This document shows positions 43,864 to 52,200 of a stretch of DNA of 64,000 bases, one piece after another. The translations under genes were made by a program, and so were the position numbers. The notes beneath the pieces are model-generated. The model was given only the letters and a program-made list of their open reading frames with translations. It was not told where the DNA came from and did not search any database. Source of the stretch: Aeromonas finlandensis (GTDB lineage Bacteria > Pseudomonadota > Gammaproteobacteria > Enterobacterales > Aeromonadaceae); contig NZ_JRGK01000031.1 of NCBI RefSeq assembly GCF_000764645.1, positions 56,339 to 120,338 on the forward strand, in the 5' to 3' direction. Numbering within the stretch: the first letter of the stretch is position 1; each line of letters starts with the position of its first letter.

Positions 43864-44650
43864 GGGGCGTTTTCACCGCCATCCTGTCGCACCACAACGC
43901 CCGGCCAGCCGGGCGTTGTTATATCTGGCGACCAGCACCTCCCCTCACCCAGCCCCCCTCCCAAGGGGAGAGGGAATACGCGCAAGCCCCCCTCGGGCCG
44001 CCGCGTAACACGTAGGGTGCAATAAGCGCAGCGCATTGCACCTGCAAGCAATAAGAGTGGAATCAAGTAGGGTCGATTAGCGAAGCGTAATCGGCCGCAC
44101 CGCAACCATCAGTGGCTACGGAAATAGAAAGAGCAGATGGATTGCCCGCAAAATGGCGGCCCCCTGTTTCGCGATCGTCTGATTACGCTGCGCTAATCAG
44201 GCCTACAGCCCTCCATTCATTCATTTCACCAGCGACACAATCAAGCCCCCCTCTCCCCGATATTTATTCACCCAACGCCCACAGATGAATAAACAACCTG
44301 CGATACAACGGCCGGGCTATCGCGGCGTGACGGGGTTAAAAACGGGATGGGGATCTCACTATTGAGCCAAAATCGACACAAAATGGCCAAGCTGATCACA
44401 TCAGACGTACCGCAACTGCGTGGAAAATCGGGCTGACACCACGGAGAAATGCGCATAAAAAGGCGGAATGGATCAATAAAAAGCAATTAATCGCGCCGGA
44501 TTAAATTTAAGGTCTGGCAATTTGATCGGGCTGGTCGCTAAATGACAGACCAGCCTTGAAACCAGCATGGAAGCGCCAAAGGCTAGCCGGCAGCAGACCG
44601 GTACGCTCTCAGGATGAGTTGTGATTCTCTCTTCTCACAGGAGACAAACC
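43864..44650. other. Long intergenic region with dispersed repeats
   Basis: 787 bases without a gene. It contains a CCCCTCACC...CCCAAGGGGAGAGGG element near 43940, a GGTGCAAT / ATTGCACC stem at 44016-44042 and a copy of a repeat at 44067-44212 that recurs at 48421-48569. The remainder up to 44650 shows no operator or RNA that can be supported; it should contain the promoter of the peptide transporter gene. Confidence 0.6.
44067..44212. repeat. Dispersed repeat, copy A
   Basis: It begins GTAGGGTCGATTAGCGAAGC and ends CGATCGTCTGATTACG, then CGCTAATCAGGCCTACAGCCC. It matches 48421-48569 in the same orientation, with near-identical ends and a diverged middle. Both ends can fold (CGATTA.GCGAAGCG.TAATCG). 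No open frame, so a non-autonomous element. Confidence 0.7.
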
Positions 44651-46147
44651 GTGAGCGCTTCGACACCACACCCTCATCACGCCGCCGTCCCACCCGGCTC
44701 AGGCGCCCTGTTCTTTATCCAGACCTTCGCCACCCTGGGTTTTGCCGTGCTCTACTCCACTTTGGTGCTCTACGCCACCAAGCGGCTCGGCTTTAGCGAA
44801 TCCCAGGCCAACGCCATGATGGGGATCTTCGGTGCCTTCAACTACGGCCTGCACCTGTTTGGCGGCTATCTGGGCGGGCGTTACCTCAGCAACCGCAACC
44901 TGTTCGTGATGGGGATGGTCTTGCAGGTGATCGGCTGCTATCTCATCGCCGAGATGGGGATCACCGGCCTCTACTGGGGGCTTGCCATGTTCCTCACCGG
45001 CAGCGGCCTCAACGTCACCTGCCTCAACATGATGCTGACCCAGCGCTTCGCCCCGGACGATCACCGCCGCGAGAGCGCCTTCCTGTGGAACTACGCCGGG
45101 ATGAATCTGGGCTTCTTTATGGGCTTCTCGGTGGCGGGTTACTTCCAGCTCACAGAGGATTACCGCACCCTGTTCCTGTTCGCCACCCTCGGCAACGTGC
45201 TGGCCATCATCGCCACCCTGTTCTTCTGGCCCATTCTGGCGGATATCAACACGCCGCTGCGCCACATCAAGGGGCGCGCCTTCTACCTGCGGATGCTCGG
45301 CGGCCTCGCCATTCTGGCGCTGCTGGTGCCCGCCCTGCGCCTGCTGCTGACCCACGCCAGCTTCAGCGGCAGCTTCGTGCTGATCCTGGGGGCCGTGGTG
45401 CTGGTGCTGCTCTGCGTGATGACGGCCCGCCACCCGGACGCTGCCGAGCGCAGCCGCATGGTGGCCTACCTGATCCTCGCCCTTGGCTCGCTCATCTTCT
45501 GGTCGCTCTACCAGCTGGCGCCCATGGGGCTGATGCTCTTCTCCGAGCACAACATCAACCTCAACGTGTTCGGGCTGCGGGTCGCCCCCCAGTGGATCCA
45601 GAACATCAATACCCTCGTCATCGTCATCGGTGGGCCGCTGATGGCGCTGCTGTTCAAGCGGCTGCGCGAGCAGGGGTGGAATATCGATATCCCCTCCCAG
45701 TTTGCCGCCTCCCTGTTCTGCATGGGGCTGGGGATGCTGGTGCTGCCCATCGGCATCCATCTGGCGGGCGCCGACGGGCTGGTCGCCTTCAAGTGGATCG
45801 CCATCAGCTATGTGCTGCAGAGTCTGGGCGAGCTGCTGATCTCCCCCATCGGCTACGCCATGATTGGCAAGCTGGCCCCCGCCAGCCTGCAAGGCTTGAT
45901 GATGGGCTGCTGGATGATGGTAACCGGCATCGCCTCGGTGCTGGCGGGGTATGTCTCCGGCGCCATGCCGCAAAATATCGGCAGCACCCCGGTCGCCACC
46001 AACCCGGGTTACAGCTCGGTATTCAATATGCTCGGCTGGGGCTCGCTGGCGGGCGGCGTGGTGTTGCTGCTGCTGGTGCCCCGCCTGCGCCAACTGATCG
46101 CCTCGAAAATCACCCCGCCACCGGCAGGGGCTGCCATACCCGTCTGA
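44651..46147 (+). CDS. POT/PTR-family proton-dependent oligopeptide transporter
   Basis: A 498-residue transporter with about twelve to fourteen membrane helices. Family marks include FFIQTFATLGFAVLYSTLVLYATKRL, GYLGGRYLSNRN and the conserved YAGMNLGFFMGFSVAGYF. It takes up di- and tripeptides with protons. The start is GTG at 44651, with AGGAG seven bases upstream; an upstream GTG at 44621 is less likely. The Dtp subtype was not decided. Confidence 0.87.
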   Translation: MSASTPHPHHAAVPPGSGALFFIQTFATLGFAVLYSTLVLYATKRLGFSESQANAMMGIFGAFNYGLHLFGGYLGGRYLSNRNLFVMGMVLQVIGCYLIAEMGITGLYWGLAMFLTGSGLNVTCLNMMLTQRFAPDDHRRESAFLWNYAGMNLGFFMGFSVAGYFQLTEDYRTLFLFATLGNVLAIIATLFFWPILADINTPLRHIKGRAFYLRMLGGLAILALLVPALRLLLTHASFSGSFVLILGAVVLVLLCVMTARHPDAAERSRMVAYLILALGSLIFWSLYQLAPMGLMLFSEHNINLNVFGLRVAPQWIQNINTLVIVIGGPLMALLFKRLREQGWNIDIPSQFAASLFCMGLGMLVLPIGIHLAGADGLVAFKWIAISYVLQSLGELLISPIGYAMIGKLAPASLQGLMMGCWMMVTGIASVLAGYVSGAMPQNIGSTPVATNPGYSSVFNMLGWGSLAGGVVLLLLVPRLRQLIASKITPPPAGAAIPV

Positions 46148-46221
46148 TCGGGCTCGGGTCTGCCATTTAGCTGGCCCTTGCCAGACCAAAGGGTCTAAGC
46201 CGCGACTCGAGCGATAACACA

Positions 46222-46258
46222 AAGGACCCCGCAACGCTGGTTGCGGGGTCCTCTCTTT
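46222..46258 (+). terminator. Terminator of the peptide transporter gene
   Basis: GGACCCCGCAAC / GTTGCGGGGTCC with a four-base loop, followed by a T-rich TCTCTTTC. Confidence 0.87.
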
Positions 46259-46354
46259 CAGGTGGGTTGGCAGGATAGGCCACGCAATAGCAAGGCCGCT
46301 GTCATCTCGATTCCCCCTGACACGGCTCCCTTGGTATCAACATCCGCGCCGGTT

Positions 46355-46777
46355 TCAGGCGAAGTCAACGATCCCCAACTGCTTGGCCATAGCCAGCTCG
46401 TTGCGCTCGACAATCTCCTCCACCACCTTGCCCTCGGCATTGAATCTGAAATAGGTCAAGGCACTCCAGGTCACATCCTTACCGGTAACATCGAATCCTT
46501 TCCAGGTATTTGACCCTTTGGCGACGTGAGTCAATGCAACAAATACCTCGTCTTCCGAACTCATTATTTTCTGAAAGGAGGTCTCAATAGACTCATAACG
46601 ATCGACCACACAGGCTGACAATGACGTTTTAAATTGCGCAAGGGTCGTAATAGGCTCTGCACAGTCAGGTCTGAATATACAAAGATCCTCCGAGAAATAT
46701 TCACTCACCCGTTCAACATCCTTGCCATCCACGCAATATTTAAAGTAATTAATGACTGTATCGACGTTATTGTTCAC
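46355..46777 (-). CDS. SnoaL-like (NTF2-fold) protein
   Basis: A 140-residue protein of the SnoaL/NTF2-like cone-fold group: VINYFKYCVDGKDVERVSEYFSED at the start, and a strand series (FVALTHVAKG, FNAEGKVVEEIV) at the end. Members bind or isomerise small hydrophobic substrates; no catalytic set can be assigned. It is divergent from a LysR gene 154 bases away. Lower GC than its neighbours. Confidence 0.7.
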   Translation of the reverse strand: MNNNVDTVINYFKYCVDGKDVERVSEYFSEDLCIFRPDCAEPITTLAQFKTSLSACVVDRYESIETSFQKIMSSEDEVFVALTHVAKGSNTWKGFDVTGKDVTWSALTYFRFNAEGKVVEEIVERNELAMAKQLGIVDFA

Positions 46778-46798
46778 AGGCGACTCCCGTTTTATTAA

Positions 46799-46828
46799 TT
46801 GACATCCAATTTAACTAGAAAATATGAT
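46799..46828 (+). promoter_or_regulatory. Promoter of the LysR gene beside the SnoaL-like gene
   Basis: TTGACA at 46799-46804, an 18-base spacer and TATGAT at 46823-46828. Transcription should begin near 46835, about 97 bases before the ATG. Confidence 0.65.
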
Positions 46829-46931
46829 GCATGGAATATCTGTTACTGCCAGACGGGGCCATAGTACAAATCCGGCAGGAGATGATAAATGCAATAACAG
46901 GAAATCTCTTTTATAAAATCAGGAAGAATCC

Positions 46932-47855
46932 ATGGATAGATGGACTGAATATGAAGTCTTTGTGCAGGTGGTCGAATTGGGGAGCCTCAGCAAGGCCGCC
47001 GACGCACTGGGCTTGTCCAACCCAGCAGCCAGCAGGCATCTCGCCGCACTGGAGCTGCGACTCAATGCACGACTCGTCGAGCGAACGACCCGGCGGTTGT
47101 TTGTCACTGAAATAGGCGAGCACTTCTATGCCCGCTGCAAAGTAGCACTGAATGAGATGAGAGAAGCCATCGACGAAGTCAGTATCAAAACGGGAATGCC
47201 AACCGGGGTCTTGAAATTGACGGCTTCGCTGTCACTGATGCTGAATGTCATCTCCCCCTTGATACCGAAATTTATGGCGAAATATCCCGGCATTCAGGTC
47301 GAGCTGATTGCCAACAATCGCTATCTGGATATTATCGAAAACAATATTGATATCAGTATTCGTTCAAGAGAGTCAGAGCCGGACTCCAGCCTGATTATTC
47401 AACCTCTGGCAGCTGCACCACGTATTCTGGCAGCCTCTCCGGAATATATTGCACGTTATGGCGAACCGGAAACACCGCACGATCTCAAAAAACACCAGCT
47501 GCTGCTCTACAGCCATCACAATCCCGGAGAGCTGACCATGATGAAGGGCTCGATCAAATTGCGGGTGCCCACCACTCCCACCATTGAGTCCAACGATGCC
47601 CAGATCCTGATCGCCAATGCCAAAAACGGGATGGGTATCCTGGCGCAGCCCACTTATGCCATTTATGACGAATTACGCAACCGGCGCCTTAAACCTGTGC
47701 TCAGCGACTGGGCATTACCCGCGCTCTCCATCGGCATGGCCTATGCGAACCGAAACTTTATTCCGTCCAAGACCAGAGTGTTTATCGAGTTTATCAAGGA
47801 GGAGTTTCAACAACTGGATTATGAACAGCGCTGGGGCGAGGTAGTACCTCAGTAA
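46932..47855 (+). CDS. LysR-family transcription regulator
   Basis: A 307-residue LysR-type regulator. The DNA-binding domain is WTEYEVFVQVVELGSLSKAA, then DALGLSNPAASRHLAALE, with a full effector domain after residue 90. It resembles the DmlR/YhjC-like group in that residues 59-95 are typical (RLFVTEIGEHFYARC). It is divergent from the SnoaL-like gene. Effector unknown. Confidence 0.87.
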   Translation: MDRWTEYEVFVQVVELGSLSKAADALGLSNPAASRHLAALELRLNARLVERTTRRLFVTEIGEHFYARCKVALNEMREAIDEVSIKTGMPTGVLKLTASLSLMLNVISPLIPKFMAKYPGIQVELIANNRYLDIIENNIDISIRSRESEPDSSLIIQPLAAAPRILAASPEYIARYGEPETPHDLKKHQLLLYSHHNPGELTMMKGSIKLRVPTTPTIESNDAQILIANAKNGMGILAQPTYAIYDELRNRRLKPVLSDWALPALSIGMAYANRNFIPSKTRVFIEFIKEEFQQLDYEQRWGEVVPQ

Positions 47856-47929
47856 CCATCCCCCCCATCAAGGCCCACCACAGGTTATCAGCTAACAAGT
47901 TGGAGGATCAGTCGTTCAGGCGATGGTGC

Positions 47930-47967
47930 AGAGGCCCCGCAATGAGGAATGGCAGGGCCTCTCTTTA
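47930..47967 (+). terminator. Terminator downstream of the LysR gene
   Basis: AGAGGCCC / GGGCCTCT with a 17-base loop, followed by CTTTAT. Confidence 0.6.
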
Positions 47968-48420
47968 TGGCGGGATTGACGGCACGTTTCTGGTTGGTGG
48001 ATGGGCACCAGTGACGATTTTTGCACCAAAACAGCCAATCAATTTCTAGCTGTCGCACCAATGAAACAATCCAGGGCATAGGGGGGAAAATGCACACTCC
48101 ATTGCGCCAATACCTTCGCGGGCTGAATCACGGTGCAATAAGCACAGCGCATTGCACCGGCAACCTCGCGGGGTCAATCACGGTGCAATTTCATTGCACC
48201 CTACGGTTACCTCCCCTCACCCTGGCCCTCTCCCAAGGGGAGAGGGGATCAGCGCCTGCCAACCTGTAGCCATAGCTGTCACCCTTAGCTATCACGCCAT
48301 ACCACGGTCACTATCAATGGCTGCGATCTCTGCTCCCTTCTCCCCTTGCGGGAGAAGGGTCGGGGATGAGGGGGAGCAAGCCATAGACAACCAGCAGAGC
48401 GTTAAATCAAGCAGGATCGA

Positions 48421-48569
48421 GTAGGGTCGATTAGCGAAGCGTAATCGTCCGTACCGCAATCCCGGTGGCGATGGACATAGAGAAGAGATCAGCTGGAGCA
48501 CCAGCAGAATTACGGCGACCTGTTTTCGCGATCGTCTGATTACGCTTCGCTAATCAGACCTACGGCCCT
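48421..48569. repeat. Dispersed repeat, copy B
   Basis: The second copy of the element at 44067-44212, same orientation: GTAGGGTCGATTAGCGAAGC at the start and CGATCGTCTGATTACGCTTC then GCTAATCAGACCTACGGCCC at the end. The middle is diverged. Confidence 0.7.
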
Positions 48570-48700
48570 TATCTATGACCGCTTGCATAAAAACATTAAA
48601 TCACCATCTGAATCCGATATCATCCAGCCCATCGCATTGACAATAAAGTCATTAGCGTTTTCGCCTTATTTAAAAATAAACAACACGGACTTTAAATAAC

Positions 48701-49696
48701 ATGGGAAAAGTAATTGAAGTAGTTGACAATGATAATTCTGGATTAATAAAGTATGATGACGCGCAGATAGATTTATTTTTTAAAATGCATCAAAAAATAA
48801 ACTCCAAGAATGAAGAGATATCAAAATCTTATAGCAATGACATTCTCGTCACGTTAGATGATATCAAAGAACTTCATTTTAAAACCATTCAGTCCATTAA
48901 TTCACTATACCCGTCAAAAAGCGATATAAATGTTCGAATTGCAGTATCACATCACGAAGGTGAATCTGAAAAATTCAACTCTTTCGAAGCTTTTGAGGAG
49001 CGAAATCTAACAAGCCCAAATCCCACCTCAGATATTAATATGGCTTATATGTTTTCCATCTACGATCAGAAAAATGATGAACTAGAAAACTATAAGGTAA
49101 TTTGCCAAATAAGATCTAGAGTTGCCGATATTTACCAAATTGAGAAAGAAGCGCCCCCCTTTATTTCATCTGCATTAGTTGCCAGCATGGTGACAACAAC
49201 AGCTAAAATAACAATCCATTACTCAGATTATGTCAAGGCTCGCCATTTCACAGCAATGTTTGATGAATGGATTAAAGGCTGCGATGAATCACACAGCATT
49301 AATATAATTAACAAAATTAAAAGCATTTCACATCTGATAACGAAATTCGGTCGTTTAATAATTTATGCAGCACTGGGCATTTTCACAACAAATGCAATTG
49401 ATAGCGCTATGCTCCCACCCAATTCAATTGTTAAGTTTTTAATAGTTTACTCATCATTATTTGTAGTTGTAGGTGGAGTATCTGATATTTTTTTGAGAAA
49501 ATTAGAAATATCGATTGATAGCTATCTCCCCATATCATATTTAAACATAAACAAAGGTGATGCGAAGTTAATATCTGATTTTTCGGGGCGAAACAAGAAA
49601 TCTATTTTATGGTCTGTCTTTGGCCTTATTGGTACGATAGCAATTGGATTAGCCACTAGCGCTGCTTATGATTTAATTAAATGGCTGATATTATAG
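48701..49696 (+). CDS. AT-rich hypothetical membrane protein, probably horizontally acquired
   Basis: A 331-residue protein I do not recognise. Residues 1-210 are soluble and mixed alpha/beta. Three hydrophobic segments follow at about 225-245, 248-265 and 308-330, and the C-terminus is hydrophobic. The gene is very AT-rich with many AAA, AAT and ATA codons, unlike every neighbour. It sits between the repeat-bearing gap and parC. It has no clear ribosome-binding site. An anti-phage or stress effector is possible but unproven. Confidence 0.72.
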   Translation: MGKVIEVVDNDNSGLIKYDDAQIDLFFKMHQKINSKNEEISKSYSNDILVTLDDIKELHFKTIQSINSLYPSKSDINVRIAVSHHEGESEKFNSFEAFEERNLTSPNPTSDINMAYMFSIYDQKNDELENYKVICQIRSRVADIYQIEKEAPPFISSALVASMVTTTAKITIHYSDYVKARHFTAMFDEWIKGCDESHSINIINKIKSISHLITKFGRLIIYAALGIFTTNAIDSAMLPPNSIVKFLIVYSSLFVVVGGVSDIFLRKLEISIDSYLPISYLNINKGDAKLISDFSGRNKKSILWSVFGLIGTIAIGLATSAAYDLIKWLIL

Positions 49697-49733
49697 CCAG
49701 TTAGAGTGCAAGTAGCTCAATATTCTAAAATTT

Positions 49734-49756
49734 AAAGGGCGCTTTCGCGCCCTTTC
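49734..49756. terminator. Bidirectional terminator between the AT-rich gene and parC
   Basis: AAAGGGCGC / GCGCCCTTT with a four-base loop; flanked by T- and A-rich bases. Confidence 0.82.
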
Positions 49757-49762
49757 TGTTAA

Positions 49763-52057
49763 TTACCCTTCCTGACTTTCCTCCGCGACCGGTTCGGCAC
49801 CGGCGGCGGGTTCAATCTCGATGCGATCGACGCGCTGCAAACCGCGGGGCAACTTGGCGCCACGGCGGCCGCGCTCGCCGCGGTAGTAGTCGAGATCGGA
49901 CGGCTTGAGGGTCAGCTTGCGCTTGCCGGCAAACAGGGTGACATATTGCCCCTGCGGGATAATGGCGGCCATCACCATAAACTCTTCCCGCGCCTTCACG
50001 CGCGCCGACGGAATGCTGATCAGCTTGTTGCCCTTGCCCTTGCCGAGTACCGGCAGGGTGTTGAGCGGGAACAGCAGCATGCGCCCTTCGTTGGAGATGG
50101 CCATGCAGAGATCAGTCTCTGGCGAGCCAATCTTCTGGGGTGCCATCACCTGACCCCCTTCCGGCACGGTGAGCAGCGCTTTGCCGTTCTTGTTCTTGCC
50201 GATGAGGTCGTCATAGGTGCAGACAAAGCCGTAACCGGCATCGGAGCAGATGAGATACGGCTCACCCTCGTTGCCCATCACCAGATGGCGCACTTCCTCC
50301 CCTGCCCCCAGCGCAAAACGGCCGGTGAGCGGTTCGCCCTGACTGCGCGCGGATGGCAAGGTGTGGGATTCGAGGGCGTAAGTTCTTCCCAACGTGGAGA
50401 GGAACACCGCCTGCTGGTTGCTGCGGCCGCAGGCGTGGGCCAGATAACTGTCCCCCGCCTTGTAGGAGAGCCCCTCGACATCCACGTCGTGGCCCTTGGC
50501 GGCGCGCACCCACCCCTTGTCGGAGAGGATGACGGTGACCGGTTCGCTCGGCACCAGCTCTTTCTCGGTCAACGCCACGGCGGTGGCACGCTCCACCAGC
50601 GGGGTGCGGCGATCGTCGCCGTACTTCTCGGCATCGGCCAGCAGCTCTTTCTTGAGCAGGGTGTTGAGGCGACGCTCGGAGCCCAGGATCAGCTCCAGCT
50701 TGTCGCGCTCTTCGGCCAGTTCGTTCTGTTCGGCGCGCAGCTTGAACTCTTCGAGCTTGGCCAGGTGGCGCAGTTTCAGCTCGAGGATCGCTTCGGCCTG
50801 GGTTTCGCTGATATTGAAGCGCTCCACCATCACCTTGCCCGGCTCATCCTCGGTGCGGATGATCTCGATCACCTCGTCGATGTTGAGGTAGGCAATCAGC
50901 AAGCCTTCGAGGATGTGCAGGCGAGCCAGCACCTTGTCGAGGCGGAATTGCAGACGGCGACGCACGGTCTCGCGGCGGAAGATGATCCACTCGCTGAGGA
51001 TGGTCTTGAGGCACTTCACCTGTGGCCGGTTGTCGAGGCCAAGGATGTTGAGGTTGACCCGGTAGTTCTTCTCCAGATCCGTGGTGGCGAACAGGTGGGC
51101 CATCAGCCCCTCCACATCCACCCGGTTGGAGCGGGGGATGATCACCAGACGGGTCGGGTTTTCGTGGTCCGATTCATCGCGCAGGTCGGTGACCATCGGC
51201 AGCTTTTTCGCCACCATCTGGGCGGCGATCTGCTCCATGATCTTGGCGCCGGAGGCCTGATGGGGCAGCGCGGTGATGACGATGTCGCCATCCTCCTCGC
51301 TCCAGACCGCCCGCTGCTTGATGGAGCCCTTGCCGGTCTCGTAGATTTTGCGGATATCGTCACGCGGGGTGATGATCTCGGCGTTGGTCGGGTAGTCCGG
51401 CCCCTGGATGTGCTGCATCAACACATCCAGCCCCGCATTGGGGTTGTCGAGCAGTTCGGCACAGGCGTAAGCCACTTCCCGCGCGTTGTGGGGCGGAATG
51501 TCGGTCGCCATCCCCACCGCGATACCGGTCACCCCGTTGAGCAGGATGTGCGGCAGACGGGCGGGCAGCACCACCGGCTCTTTCATGGTGCCGTCGAAGT
51601 TCGGCGTCCACTCCACCGTACCCTGGCCGAGCTCGGAGAGCAGCAGCTCGGAGAAGCGCGACAGCCGCGCCTCGGTATAACGCATGGCGGCGAAGGATTT
51701 GGGATCGTCCGGCGCACCCCAGTTGCCCTGACCGTCCACCAGCGGGTAGCGGTAGGAGAAGGGCTGGGCCATCAGTACCATGGCTTCATAGCAGGCGCTG
51801 TCGCCGTGTGGGTGGTACTTACCCAGCACGTCACCCACGGTACGGGCGGATTTCTTGTGCTTGGAGAGGGCCGACAGACCCAGCTCGCTCATGGCGTAGA
51901 TGATGCGTCGCTGCACCGGTTTGAGGCCATCGCCGATATGCGGCAAGGCCCGATCCATGATGACGTACATGGAGTAGTTCAAGTAAGCCTGTTCGGTAAA
52001 GGTGCGCATTGGCTGGCGCTCTACCCCGTCCAGACTGAGCTCGATAGCATCACTCAT
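49763..52057 (-). CDS. parC: DNA topoisomerase IV subunit A (ParC)
   Basis: A 764-residue topoisomerase subunit that decatenates daughter chromosomes with ParE. The breakage-rejoining domain starts at [20 protein letters not shown], and the active-site tyrosine lies in MRYTEARLS. The quinolone-resistance region reads GDSACYEAM: Ser87 and Glu91 (E. coli Ser80 and Glu84) have wild-type identities. The C-terminal beta-pinwheel fills the rest. It follows parE by about 140 bases, a gap that holds a parE 3' fragment. Confidence 0.95.
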   Translation of the reverse strand: MSDAIELSLDGVERQPMRTFTEQAYLNYSMYVIMDRALPHIGDGLKPVQRRIIYAMSELGLSALSKHKKSARTVGDVLGKYHPHGDSACYEAMVLMAQPFSYRYPLVDGQGNWGAPDDPKSFAAMRYTEARLSRFSELLLSELGQGTVEWTPNFDGTMKEPVVLPARLPHILLNGVTGIAVGMATDIPPHNAREVAYACAELLDNPNAGLDVLMQHIQGPDYPTNAEIITPRDDIRKIYETGKGSIKQRAVWSEEDGDIVITALPHQASGAKIMEQIAAQMVAKKLPMVTDLRDESDHENPTRLVIIPRSNRVDVEGLMAHLFATTDLEKNYRVNLNILGLDNRPQVKCLKTILSEWIIFRRETVRRRLQFRLDKVLARLHILEGLLIAYLNIDEVIEIIRTEDEPGKVMVERFNISETQAEAILELKLRHLAKLEEFKLRAEQNELAEERDKLELILGSERRLNTLLKKELLADAEKYGDDRRTPLVERATAVALTEKELVPSEPVTVILSDKGWVRAAKGHDVDVEGLSYKAGDSYLAHACGRSNQQAVFLSTLGRTYALESHTLPSARSQGEPLTGRFALGAGEEVRHLVMGNEGEPYLICSDAGYGFVCTYDDLIGKNKNGKALLTVPEGGQVMAPQKIGSPETDLCMAISNEGRMLLFPLNTLPVLGKGKGNKLISIPSARVKAREEFMVMAAIIPQGQYVTLFAGKRKLTLKPSDLDYYRGERGRRGAKLPRGLQRVDRIEIEPAAGAEPVAEESQEG

Positions 52058-52140
52058 GTGGTTTTCTCTTTCGGTTCGGGAGCCGCCACAGGGCGACTCC
52101 GGCTAAATGCTTGCTGGCCCTGTGCGGGCCAGCCGACGGC

Positions 52141-52185
52141 TTAGATGATGGCAAGGTTGCCCGGATCGATCAGCCACTCCTCATC
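52141..52185 (-). pseudogene. Duplicate 3'-end remnant of parE
   Basis: Read on the minus strand this encodes DEEWLIDPGNLAII and a stop, matching the true ParE end (REWLEEKGNLAII). The last 21 bases are identical to those of parE and the rest is diverged. It has no start. It is the tail of another parE allele or an old duplicate. Confidence 0.8.
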
Positions 52186-52200
52186 GCACAGAGGAGTGAC

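Larger units (their letters stand above)
47856..48700. other. Long intergenic region with dispersed repeats
   Basis: 845 bases without a gene. In order: a terminator at 47930-47967; two GGTGCAAT / ATTGCACC stems at 48132-48158 and 48182-48200; a CCCCTCACC...CCCAAGGGGAGAGGGG element near 48213-48246; a purine/pyrimidine inverted element near 48328-48377; and repeat copy B at 48421-48569. The AT-rich 130 bases before 48701 probably drive the next gene. Confidence 0.6.

Noticed and set aside
44268..44486. A 72-codon frame in the long gap before the peptide transporter gene
   Set aside because: No ribosome-binding site, no motif and no conservation signal visible.
44699..46234. A 511-codon open frame opposite the peptide transporter gene
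   Set aside because: Antisense to a clear POT-family gene, with His/Gln-rich nonsense composition.
44016..48569. Insertion sequence or prophage remnant in the 43.9-48.6 kb repeats
   Set aside because: No transposase or integrase frame and no phage gene could be read; only non-coding repeats remain.
49763..52057. Quinolone-resistance mutation in parC
   Set aside because: Ser87 and Glu91, the resistance positions, are wild type.
49946..52144. A 732-codon open frame opposite parC
   Set aside because: Antisense shadow of parC, with low-complexity His/Gln/Gly composition typical of such shadows.
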